This document shows, in pieces, positions 1-5,703 of a stretch of 5,758 nt of DNA. Within the stretch, counting starts at the first letter, position 1. Every line of letters starts with the position of its first letter. This stretch comes from Gemmatimonadota bacterium (GTDB taxonomy: Bacteria; Gemmatimonadota; Gemmatimonadetes; Longimicrobiales; Gaopeijiaceae): assembly GCA_024638395.1 (NCBI GenBank), contig JAHEKK010000239.1, forward strand, positions 1-5,758. Reading direction: 5' to 3'. Made by a program: the position numbers and the translations under genes. Below the pieces are notes generated by a model. That model was not told the origin of the DNA and ran no database searches. It saw only the letters and a program-made list of their open reading frames with translations.

Positions 1-885
1 GTGGCGGTTGATGCCCACCGAAGAAGTAAGGCTGAAGTTGGCGGCGCTGTTGCTACGGCCGCGCTTCGTGAAGATCTGGATGACCCCGCCGGAGGCCTCA
101 GAGCCGTACAGCGTCGCCGCGGCGGGCCCCTTGAGCACCTCGACCCGGTCGATCTCGTCCGGATTCAGGTCGGAAAGGCGGTCCTCGCCGGCGCCGCCGG
201 AGAAGGCGCAGCAGGTCGTGTTGAACCCCGTGCCTTCTGCACCCGAGCCCCACTCGGAGCCACGGTTGTCGACGCGAACGCCGTCGATGTAGATGACGGG
301 TCGCTGGCCCAGAGAGAAGGAATCCGTCCCCCGGATGCGGAGCTCACGGGAGGCGCCGACGCCGCCGACGGTCCCGATGGAGCGCACGCCGGGAATCCGG
401 CCTTCGAGGGCCTGGCTGAAGCCCTCGAGTGGGGTCGTCTCCTGGATGTTACCGATGTCTACCGACGCCAGGGAGACGCCGATCTTACGGCGCTCCACGG
501 CACCGGCGGTCCCGGTAACCACGATCTCGTCCAGGTTGACCGCGGACACCTCGAGGCTGAACTCGACGGCTACCGTTCCACCGGGCGTCACGTTGACCTC
601 CTGGGAGGCTGTCCCGTAGGCCACGTGAACGACCTGAACCGTATGGGTCCCAGCGGGCACCCGGTTGATCAGGAACCGCCCGGAAGCGTTGGTGAGGGAC
701 CCCAGATCGGTCCCGATGATGTTGATCTGGGCGCCGTTGATCGGCTGTCCAGTGGTGGCTGCCGCCACGACCCCGGTCACGGTTCCATCCTGCGCGGCGA
801 CTTGAGCCGGCAAGAGGAAGGCGACCAAAGCCGTTACGGCAAGGAGGGAGGTCAAGGACCTCCCGGCTCCGTAGCGCTGCGTCAT
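1..885 (-). CDS. SusC/RagA-like TonB-dependent outer-membrane receptor, N-terminal part (runs off left edge)
   Basis: The frame is open from an ATG at 885 to base 1 without a stop, giving the first 295 residues of what is normally a protein of about 1000 residues. Residues 1-31 are a signal peptide: Arg at 4 and 9, a hydrophobic core at about 11-27, and likely cleavage after VAA at 29-31. Residues 34-113 form a carboxypeptidase-regulatory-like beta-sandwich ('GTVTGVV', then 'NASGRFLINRVPAGTHTV'). A TonB-box-like stretch, 'LDEIVVTGTAG', sits at 118-128. The plug follows at about 137-278 with the family motifs 'VIYIDGVRV' (197-205), 'NPDEIDRVEVLKGPAAATLYG' split over 241-261, and 'GGVIQIFTKRG' (266-276). 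The barrel is off-window. Family knowledge: it imports a bulky ligand across the outer membrane using TonB energy, usually with a SusD lipoprotein; the ligand cannot be read here. A purine-rich site (AGGGGG, 891-896) lies 5 nt before the ATG. The 229-bp gap upstream suggests its own promoter. An unusual Cys-Cys pair is at 225-226. Confidence 0.93.
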   Translation of the reverse strand, partial: MTQRYGAGRSLTSLLAVTALVAFLLPAQVAAQDGTVTGVVAAATTGQPINGAQINIIGTDLGSLTNASGRFLINRVPAGTHTVQVVHVAYGTASQEVNVTPGGTVAVEFSLEVSAVNLDEIVVTGTAGAVERRKIGVSLASVDIGNIQETTPLEGFSQALEGRIPGVRSIGTVGGVGASRELRIRGTDSFSLGQRPVIYIDGVRVDNRGSEWGSGAEGTGFNTTCCAFSGGAGEDRLSDLNPDEIDRVEVLKGPAAATLYGSEASGGVIQIFTKRGRSNSAANFSLTSSVGINRH

Positions 886-890
886 CGCTG

Positions 891-896
891 CCCCCT
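891..896 (-). promoter_or_regulatory. Shine-Dalgarno-like site of the TonB-dependent receptor gene
   Basis: Minus-strand AGGGGG ends 5 nt before the ATG at 885. It supports that start, which also begins directly at a well-formed signal peptide. Confidence 0.55.
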
Positions 897-903
897 AAGT
901 GCA

Positions 904-916
904 GTAAGGGTTACCC
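904..916. repeat. Two overlapping short palindromes in the receptor leader
   Basis: On the plus strand GTAAGGGTTAC (904-914) has arms GTAA/TTAC around GGG, and GGGTTACCC (908-916) has arms GGGT/ACCC around one base. The two share bases, so only one could fold at a time in RNA. They lie 19-31 bp upstream of the receptor ATG, just before the ribosome-binding site. They could be a small operator or chance; the arms are only 4 bp. Confidence 0.25.
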
Positions 917-935
917 ATCCGCCCCGCCACCCCAC

Positions 936-970
936 ATATAAAGAATCCGGCGAGGAAAGGACCCGCCGAA
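936..970 (-). terminator. Possible weak terminator or leader hairpin between the ABC operon and the receptor gene
   Basis: Read on the minus strand, TTCGGCG (970-964) pairs with CGCCGGA (952-946) around an 11-nt loop. The core is 5 GC pairs extended by a U-G and a U-A pair. TTCTTTATAT follows at once (945-936). That resembles a short intrinsic terminator, but the T tract is interrupted and the stem is short. It lies about 145 bp past the stop of the DUF4340 gene. The same TATATG stretch could instead be a -10 element for the receptor gene, though no convincing -35 is visible at 17 bp spacing. Confidence 0.3.
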
Positions 971-999
971 ATCCCGGTCTTTTGCCAGTGTGGTCTAAA

Positions 1000-1031
1000 C
1001 ATTACAGACAATTCGTGACGCCACAGTAATG
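1000..1031. repeat. Inverted repeat in AT-richer intergenic patch (candidate operator or promoter region)
   Basis: CATTACAG (1000-1007) and CAGTAATG (1024-1031) are inverted arms of 8 bp with one mismatch, 6 of them contiguous and perfect, separated by 16 bp. They sit in the most AT-rich stretch of the gap between the DUF4340 gene and the receptor gene, about 115-146 bp upstream of the receptor ATG. A second, smaller dyad GTCT/AGAC (993-1009) overlaps the left arm. The spacing suits a dimeric regulator contacting the same DNA face, but no known regulator motif is recognised. Confidence 0.3.
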
Positions 1032-1114
1032 AACGGGCCAGGGGAACGCCAGAGTGCCGTTGCGTATGGGGTGTCTGCCCTCGGGGGGTGGTGTGGGGGT
1101 ACCCGAACGACGCC

Positions 1115-2047
1115 TCAGGGCCGGAGAAGCTCCTCGACCCCCTGCTCCACCCGTTGGGCGAGGGACGCGACCGCCCGGGCCAGGACCCTGGTCGTTTCGC
1201 TGCGTAGGTAGAACGCGGCGCTGTCGGTCACGGAGCCGCGGAGTAGCTCCACGAAGCCGATCGGCTCGTCGTCGGGGCCGAAATAGTCGACTCGAAGAAA
1301 CGGAGTGGACGCGGCGGCCCCGGAAGGCACGTCGAAACCGCCGATGGCCAACTGGCCAACCCGTTGCATGAGACCGTCGAGCACGGGATCCGGACCGCCG
1401 GCACCGTCCTCCCTCCAACTTCCCTCGTCCAGAACCGCGTCGATGGTGCGGTCGCCCAGGGTGATTCGGACCCTGGCCGCGTCACCGTTCTGGAAGTGGT
1501 GGACCTGCCGCTCCCGGAGGGCGTCGGCGCCGATCTCCAGCGGTCGTACCAAGGCTGCCGGAAGGACGAGTACCCGCCCCGCGCCCCCTTCAACGGCATA
1601 CCTCCCCTCGCCACCGAATGTGGTGTCGCCAAGGACCAGGGTCCGGACACGGTCTCCGACCACGAGATCCAGGCGAGGCGAGTCGGCACGGATCCCCGAC
1701 GCCGGAGGGCCGGACACTTCGCCCAGGTCTCTGAGCACCCTGAGTCGGGCCAGACCATCGACCAGGGATCGCCCTGCGCTCCCGACGGGGTACTCGTCCA
1801 GGCTGCCGGCTCCCACGACCCCCTCGATCCCCCAATAGAAGGGGAGTCCCCCCTCGTCTGCCCGACGTTGAACCTCGACGCGCCGATCGGCGGCAGAGTA
1901 CACAACGGACGAGACCAGGGTGGTGTCCTCCTCCCAGGCCAGGATCCGCTCCGTGTCCGCCGTCGACGGCGATTCACGCAACCACGTCTGGGCAGCCAGG
2001 ACCACGGCCAACAGGAGTAGTCCCAGATGGACCCGCACGGCGCTCAT
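1115..2047 (-). CDS. DUF4340-type protein of the GldG-associated ABC cluster
   Basis: The product has 310 residues. One hydrophobic segment at about 5-20 acts as a membrane anchor or uncleaved signal, leaving the rest outside the cytoplasm. The body is beta-rich, with repeated short strand patterns such as 'LDLVVGDRVRTLVLGDTT' (126-143) and 'ARVRITLGDRTIDAVLD' (191-207). The family call rests on anchor plus repeated beta units, size, and position directly after a GldG gene, where DUF4340 proteins are commonly found; no catalytic motif is visible. The role is unknown; an accessory periplasmic subunit of the ABC complex is the natural inference. The ATG at 2047 overlaps the upstream TGA as ATGA, and GGGAG (2057-2061) lies 9 nt before it. 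The frame is open upstream to a possible start at 2257, but that extension is Arg/Pro/Gly-rich, lies inside the GldG gene and would place the hydrophobic anchor about 70 residues in, so 2047 is preferred. Confidence 0.8.
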   Translation of the reverse strand: MSAVRVHLGLLLLAVVLAAQTWLRESPSTADTERILAWEEDTTLVSSVVYSAADRRVEVQRRADEGGLPFYWGIEGVVGAGSLDEYPVGSAGRSLVDGLARLRVLRDLGEVSGPPASGIRADSPRLDLVVGDRVRTLVLGDTTFGGEGRYAVEGGAGRVLVLPAALVRPLEIGADALRERQVHHFQNGDAARVRITLGDRTIDAVLDEGSWREDGAGGPDPVLDGLMQRVGQLAIGGFDVPSGAAASTPFLRVDYFGPDDEPIGFVELLRGSVTDSAAFYLRSETTRVLARAVASLAQRVEQGVEELLRP

Positions 2048-3936
2048 CCTTCGACGCTCCCGGTCCGGCCGGCGGTGCCTGGGACGCCACCGTGGCGGCG
2101 GCGGTGGAGCCTGCCGAACCCCAGGAGCAGCACGACGGCCGGGGCGCCGAAGATGATGCCGTAGAACCAGGTGACATCCTCCTGGCGGGTATGAACCATG
2201 GGGACGTCCTCCTCGGAAACCACTTCGCCGGCCAGCTCCTGCTCCCGGCCAAGCCACCGCACCCCATCGGCCGCCACAGCCGCATTGAGGGCCAACCGCC
2301 CCAGTACCCGGTCACCGAACATCTCGGCGTCCCCGAAGACCAGGGCGCGCATCCCTGTCTGACTGTCCTCTACCGCAGCGACCACGCCGACCTCTCCCTT
2401 CGTCTCGGCCCCCTGATCGAACCGGTAGTTCCCGTTCTCGTCCACGAAGGCCGACGGGAGTGACTCGATGGTCATTCGGGGCGACGGGCCGCCGTCGGCC
2501 GGCGCCGCCTGGAGCGAAACGGGCCCCACCAGGAGAAGGCCCGCCCCTGGGCCCTGGCGGCCGGCCGTGGTTACGGACGGATGGGAAGAGATGCGGTTCG
2601 TTACGATGAGTCGACGATCGGCGAGGCCGCCCGTCTCCCTCAGGTGCCGCTCGTCGTCCAGGGTAATGGCACCACGGCGAAGGCCGAGCCGACTCCCCAG
2701 CTCATCCAACTCGAACCCGCTGTCCGGCTCCAGCGCCAGGAGGTACGAGCCCCCGCGATCCAGGAATGCCGCGACAGCCGCCATCTCGCTGGCATGGAAC
2801 GGGGTCCGGGGCGCGAGGGAGACCAGGATCGCCCCATCCTCGGGCACCTGATCGCCCAACCCCCGGGACAAGCCGATGTCCCGCACTTCGTAGTTCAGGA
2901 GCTCCAGCATCTGTCGGAAGGCCGAGATTTGGTCCGCAGGCGCGTTGCCAGCGGCCGGCGTTCCAGTCGAGGGGTCGATGGAGGACTCCCCGAGCTCGCC
3001 ATGCCCGGTCGTGAAATACGCAACTCTTCGGGACCGGGAGAGCTTCAAGAGAGCCTGCTGAACTGCGCTGTCGAAGATCCGGAGCCGTCCACGGGCGTCG
3101 TCCAGATCCGTAGGGAGGTTGATGCGCTCCGTGCCACTCCCCGACCGCAACGCCACTACACCGTCGGTCCTGACCTGGAAGTCCGCCGCCATGACGGGAT
3201 CCGCGAACCGGTCGTATTCCTCGATCGTAATTCCGCCAACGGAGGAGAGGGCGTCCAGGTATGTGCGGACCTCCTCGAGGACTTCGTTTGCAGGGGGGAA
3301 GAACGTGGCGACGCGAAGCGGCTCCGGCAGGCTCTCCACGATCGTGCGAACCGCGTCTCCGGGACGGGAAGTCTTGAAGTAGCTCGCGTCCAGCGTCTGG
3401 TTGCGGGCGGATGCGACGTACCCGATCAGCATGAGCGATACCCCGGCCAGAGCCACGCTCAGGGCCCCGGCCGTCATGTGCCGCACCCGCTGAACGTCGA
3501 CCGCCGAGGGGGTACGGCGACTCCGGCCGCGCTCGGCCCAATGGCCCACGCAGGCCGGGAGGGCGCCGGAGACCAGCAGGCCGGCGCCGAACACCATCGC
3601 CGCCTGACGGTAGCGTGCTCTCGCCCGGGCACCGTCGAAGTCCAGGCCCAGCACCTCGATGCCCATTTCGGACCCGGCAAAGAGGGCCACACTCCCGAGG
3701 ACGCACCCCAGGTAAGCCAAGGCGAAGGGGGTCTCCAGTCGGGCCTCGTGGCCGGGGGCCGCCCGTAGGGCCGCCAGGGCCTGTGCAACCGCGGCGGCAA
3801 GAGCCACCGACAAGCCGGCGCCCGTCACCCACGGCCCGACGCCACCAGCCCCCCCGAACACCCGGCCTCCGATCAGGGCAACCGCCAATCCAATGACAAG
3901 CGACCAACCCCGCCCGCCACGACCCGTCACTCCCAC
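2044..3936 (-). CDS. GldG-family ABC transporter-associated membrane protein
   Basis: The product has 630 residues. The N-terminal third is polytopic, with likely membrane helices at about 12-28, 33-58, 70-88, 111-130 and 155-175. A large extracytoplasmic domain of the ABC-transporter auxiliary (GldG) type spans about 180-585, followed by a final helix at about 590-608 and an Arg/His-rich cytoplasmic tail ('LHRRRHGG'). Family landmarks are 'PLRVATFFPP' (206-215), 'RRVAYFTTGHGE' (303-314), 'FLDRGGSYLLALEP' (391-404) and 'ALVFGDAEMFGD' (531-542). GldG proteins work with an ABC-2 permease and ATPase; the substrate is not established. The Bacteroidota GldG is usually described with far fewer N-terminal helices, so the five-helix front end is notable. 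An Asp/Asn-rich loop (499-511) looks like a metal site. The chosen start is GTG at 3936, which overlaps the permease end by 10 bp and has GGAGG 7 nt upstream. A GTG two codons later (3930, GTGA overlap) is the alternative but is 13 nt from that site. Confidence 0.9.
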   Translation of the reverse strand: MGVTGRGGRGWSLVIGLAVALIGGRVFGGAGGVGPWVTGAGLSVALAAAVAQALAALRAAPGHEARLETPFALAYLGCVLGSVALFAGSEMGIEVLGLDFDGARARARYRQAAMVFGAGLLVSGALPACVGHWAERGRSRRTPSAVDVQRVRHMTAGALSVALAGVSLMLIGYVASARNQTLDASYFKTSRPGDAVRTIVESLPEPLRVATFFPPANEVLEEVRTYLDALSSVGGITIEEYDRFADPVMAADFQVRTDGVVALRSGSGTERINLPTDLDDARGRLRIFDSAVQQALLKLSRSRRVAYFTTGHGELGESSIDPSTGTPAAGNAPADQISAFRQMLELLNYEVRDIGLSRGLGDQVPEDGAILVSLAPRTPFHASEMAAVAAFLDRGGSYLLALEPDSGFELDELGSRLGLRRGAITLDDERHLRETGGLADRRLIVTNRISSHPSVTTAGRQGPGAGLLLVGPVSLQAAPADGGPSPRMTIESLPSAFVDENGNYRFDQGAETKGEVGVVAAVEDSQTGMRALVFGDAEMFGDRVLGRLALNAAVAADGVRWLGREQELAGEVVSEEDVPMVHTRQEDVTWFYGIIFGAPAVVLLLGFGRLHRRRHGGVPGTAGRTGSVEG

Positions 3937-4658
3937 CGTTTCGCCTCCATGACCTTTACGGCCGCCAGCAGGAAGAAGTAGGTCAGCGCCAGGTAGTAGA
4001 CCACGTCCCGCAGATGGAACAGCCCGGCCTGAAAACCGGTGAAGTGGCGCCCGTGGATGGACAGTGCGGCGAAAACCCGAGCCAGGGGCGGCCCCACGAT
4101 CTGGGACAGGGGCCAGAACAGAAAGAGGGTTCCCGTGATGACGGACGCGGTGGCCGCGGCCAGCAGTTGTTGGCGGGTAAGCGAGGTAGCGAAGAGCCCG
4201 ATGGCCAGGACGGCCGACCCCAGGAGGAGAAGCCCTGTGTATCCCACGACTACATGGCCGAGGGAAACCCTGCCGTTCACGAGGATCATCAGTGGCATGT
4301 AGAGTGTGGCGAGCGTGATCATGGTCAGGAAGGCGAGGGCCGACAGGAACTTCCCGAGAACGATCTCCCAGTCCTTCACGGGCGAGGTGTCCAAGAGAAG
4401 CTGCGTGCCCGTCTGGCGTTCCTCGGCAATGAGCCGGATCGAGAGGGCGACGGCGGCGACGGCCGTCAGGCCGCTGGCGTTGTAGAAGAAGCCGGCCAGC
4501 ACCTGACCCGAGAGCCGCTCGCCCGCCGTCGGCCCCAGAGCCTGGGCATAGAACAAGAGACCGTTCAACAGGAGCACTGCGGCAGCCACCACGTAGCCCA
4601 TGGGCGAGCGCAGGTAGGCCCCGAGCTCCCGCCGGAAGATGACGGCGGTGGTACCCAT
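3927..4658 (-). CDS. ABC-2 type transporter permease, GldF-like
   Basis: The product has 243 residues and about six membrane helices, near 21-38, 57-76, 104-124, 139-158, 166-186 and 216-235, the usual build of a single ABC-2 permease subunit. Recognisable family features are the N-terminal coupling stretch 'FRRELGAYLRSPMGYV' (8-23), the cytoplasmic segment 'RLIAEERQTGTQLLLDTSP' (75-93) followed by 'DWEIVLGKF' (96-104), and the C-terminal pattern 'HFTGFQAGLFHLRDVVYYL' (205-223) ending 'EAKRW', as in GldF-type proteins. It would dimerise and be driven by the ATPase encoded just upstream. The start is ATG at 4658, sharing one base with the ATPase stop, with GGAG 8 nt before it. A GTG at 4661 adds one residue and cannot be excluded. 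The gene end overlaps the GldG gene by 10 bp, so translation of the two is probably coupled. Confidence 0.93.
   Translation of the reverse strand: MGTTAVIFRRELGAYLRSPMGYVVAAAVLLLNGLLFYAQALGPTAGERLSGQVLAGFFYNASGLTAVAAVALSIRLIAEERQTGTQLLLDTSPVKDWEIVLGKFLSALAFLTMITLATLYMPLMILVNGRVSLGHVVVGYTGLLLLGSAVLAIGLFATSLTRQQLLAAATASVITGTLFLFWPLSQIVGPPLARVFAALSIHGRHFTGFQAGLFHLRDVVYYLALTYFFLLAAVKVMEAKRWE
3944..3948 (-). promoter_or_regulatory. Ribosome-binding site of the GldG-family gene
   Basis: Minus-strand GGAGG lies inside the last codons of the permease gene. It is 7 nt before the GTG at 3936 and 13 nt before the GTG at 3930, which decides between the two possible starts in favour of 3936. Confidence 0.65.
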
Positions 4659-5623
4659 CACGCCTTCTCCACCGGACTCGACCCGTGCCCCGGTCCTACC
4701 AGGCCCACGAACAGCGCCTCGAGCTCGCGCTCCCTCCTCCCGAGCCCCACGACGTCGTGACCGGCCTCGACCAGGGCGCGGTTCAGATCAGCACGGATAT
4801 CACGATCGGCCACGACCTCGTACGTCTCTTCACTCTCCCTCTCCGAGGCGGAACGTACTTCGGTTACCGCCGGCACGGTCGCCAGCAGTGTGGCAACACC
4901 GGTTGGCATTCCTCCAGGGGGCACCGCCACGGTGACCGTCACGACATGCTGACGCATGAGCCGGCCCCGTAGCTCGGATTCGCTACCGGAGGCCACGATG
5001 AGGCCGTCGTTGAGGATCAATAGCCGGTCACATGTCTGGCTGATTTCGGGAAGGATATGGCTCGAAATCAGGAGCGTCCGGGTGCCCTGCAGCGCCCGGA
5101 TCAACTCACGCATCTCCACGATCTGAACCGGGTCCAGGTCGTGTGTGGGCTCGTCCAGGATGAGAACATCGGGGTCGTGGATGATGGCCTGAGCGACGCC
5201 CACCCGTTGGCGGTATCCCTGAGACAGGTGCCGCGTGGGCACGTCGTGGACATCCCGGAGATGGGTGATTCCCTCGACCTCGTCTATCCGCTCCTCCAGA
5301 CCGCGGGAGGGCATCCCCTTGATCCGTCCGACGAAAGCGAGGTACTCCCCGACGGGCATGTCTCCGTAGACCGGTGGCAGCTCCGGCAGGTAGCCCACCC
5401 GCTTTCTCACCTCGTGGGGATGATCGAGAACGTTCAGGCCGCCGATCTCGACGACTCCGGACGAGGGTCTGAGCCCACACGCGAGGATACGGAGCAACGT
5501 CGTCTTGCCCACGCCGTTCAGTCCCAGGCACCCGACGGTCGTCCCTTCCTCCACGTCCATGGAGAGAGGGCCAAGCGCCCGCTTGTCGCCGTAGTATTTG
5601 GTTACGTCTCTGAGGTGGACCAC
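4658..5623 (-). CDS. ABC transporter ATP-binding protein (NatA/GldA-like)
   Basis: The product has 321 residues. The nucleotide-binding domain covers about 1-220: Walker A 'GLNGVGKTT' (34-42), the Q-loop region 'GYLPELPPVYGDMPVGEYL' (77-95) with Glu81 where Gln is usual, as in GldA/NatA-like ATPases, the signature 'LSQGYRQR' (133-140), Walker B 'VLILDEPT' (153-160), and the switch histidine H189 in 'ISSHI'. The D-loop reads 'HDLDP' rather than the common 'SGLDP' or 'SALDP'. Residues about 224-307 form the C-terminal accessory domain seen in this subfamily, ending in the typical 'LEALFVGL'. It should hydrolyse ATP at the cytoplasmic face to power the permease encoded next. The start is GTG at 5623. 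An in-frame stop lies 12 bp upstream of the first possible codon and the next ATG falls inside the domain, and the family consensus begins at this point. No Shine-Dalgarno sequence is visible before it, unlike its operon partners. Confidence 0.95.
   Translation of the reverse strand: MVHLRDVTKYYGDKRALGPLSMDVEEGTTVGCLGLNGVGKTTLLRILACGLRPSSGVVEIGGLNVLDHPHEVRKRVGYLPELPPVYGDMPVGEYLAFVGRIKGMPSRGLEERIDEVEGITHLRDVHDVPTRHLSQGYRQRVGVAQAIIHDPDVLILDEPTHDLDPVQIVEMRELIRALQGTRTLLISSHILPEISQTCDRLLILNDGLIVASGSESELRGRLMRQHVVTVTVAVPPGGMPTGVATLLATVPAVTEVRSASERESEETYEVVADRDIRADLNRALVEAGHDVVGLGRRERELEALFVGLVGPGHGSSPVEKA
4663..4670 (-). promoter_or_regulatory. Ribosome-binding site of the ABC permease gene
   Basis: Minus-strand GGAGAAGG sits in the last codons of the ATPase gene. 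GGAG is 8 nt from the ATG at 4658 and 5 nt from the GTG at 4661, so it slightly favours the ATG. Confidence 0.55.
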
Positions 5624-5665
5624 GAAGCGTCGGTGTCAGGGTATCGGCAGGGAAGATCTCGGCAG

Positions 5666-5702
5666 AAAACGTTCAGCCGTCGGAAACCACGGTCAAGACG
5701 GC
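5666..5702 (-). terminator. Weak inverted repeat between the upstream gene and the ABC operon
   Basis: On the minus strand GCCGTC (5702-5697) and GACGGC (5681-5676) form a 6-bp stem around a 15-nt loop, and TTTTCT begins 6 nt later. It starts 1 bp after the stop of the incoming gene, a sensible place for a terminator. However, the loop is long, the T run is short and offset, and an overlapping CCGT/ACGG pairing (5677-5692) competes. It may be a weak terminator or chance. No clear promoter for the ABC operon was found in the rest of the 80-bp gap. Confidence 0.25.
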
Positions 5703-5703
5703 C

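Noticed and set aside
1..1029. Long plus-strand open frame across the left end
   Set aside because: It lies antisense to the clearly recognisable receptor gene and continues into the noncoding gap. Its composition is Gly/Pro/Arg/Asp-rich with no domain pattern, as expected for a shadow frame at high GC.
1101..1108. GTACCC/GGGTAC-type palindrome just after the DUF4340 stop as a terminator
   Set aside because: The palindrome has no room for a loop and no T tract follows on the minus strand.
1364..2020. 218-codon plus-strand open frame opposite the DUF4340-type gene
   Set aside because: No motif and no plausible ribosome-binding context. The minus strand forms part of an overlapping operon.
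2048..2257. N-terminal extension of the DUF4340-type protein from a start at 2257
   Set aside because: The extra residues are Arg/Pro/Gly-rich and would bury the membrane anchor. The ATG at 2047 has the ATGA overlap and a Shine-Dalgarno-like site.
2581..3768. 395-codon plus-strand open frame opposite the GldG-like gene
   Set aside because: Low-complexity Arg/Gly/Pro-rich translation with no recognisable motif, fully antisense to a gene with convincing family features.
4014..4760. 248-codon plus-strand open frame opposite the ABC permease
   Set aside because: Very polar Gly/Glu/Gln-rich translation without motifs. The opposite strand encodes a clear six-helix permease.
1115..5623. Interpretation as a gliding-motility operon
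   Set aside because: Only the GldA/F/G-like components are present and such cassettes occur widely in non-gliding bacteria. No other gliding or type IX secretion gene is visible.
5624..5703. Promoter for the ABC operon built from TTGACC and TACCCT on the minus strand
   Set aside because: The two hexamers are not at 16-19 bp spacing from each other and neither has a matching partner at the right distance.
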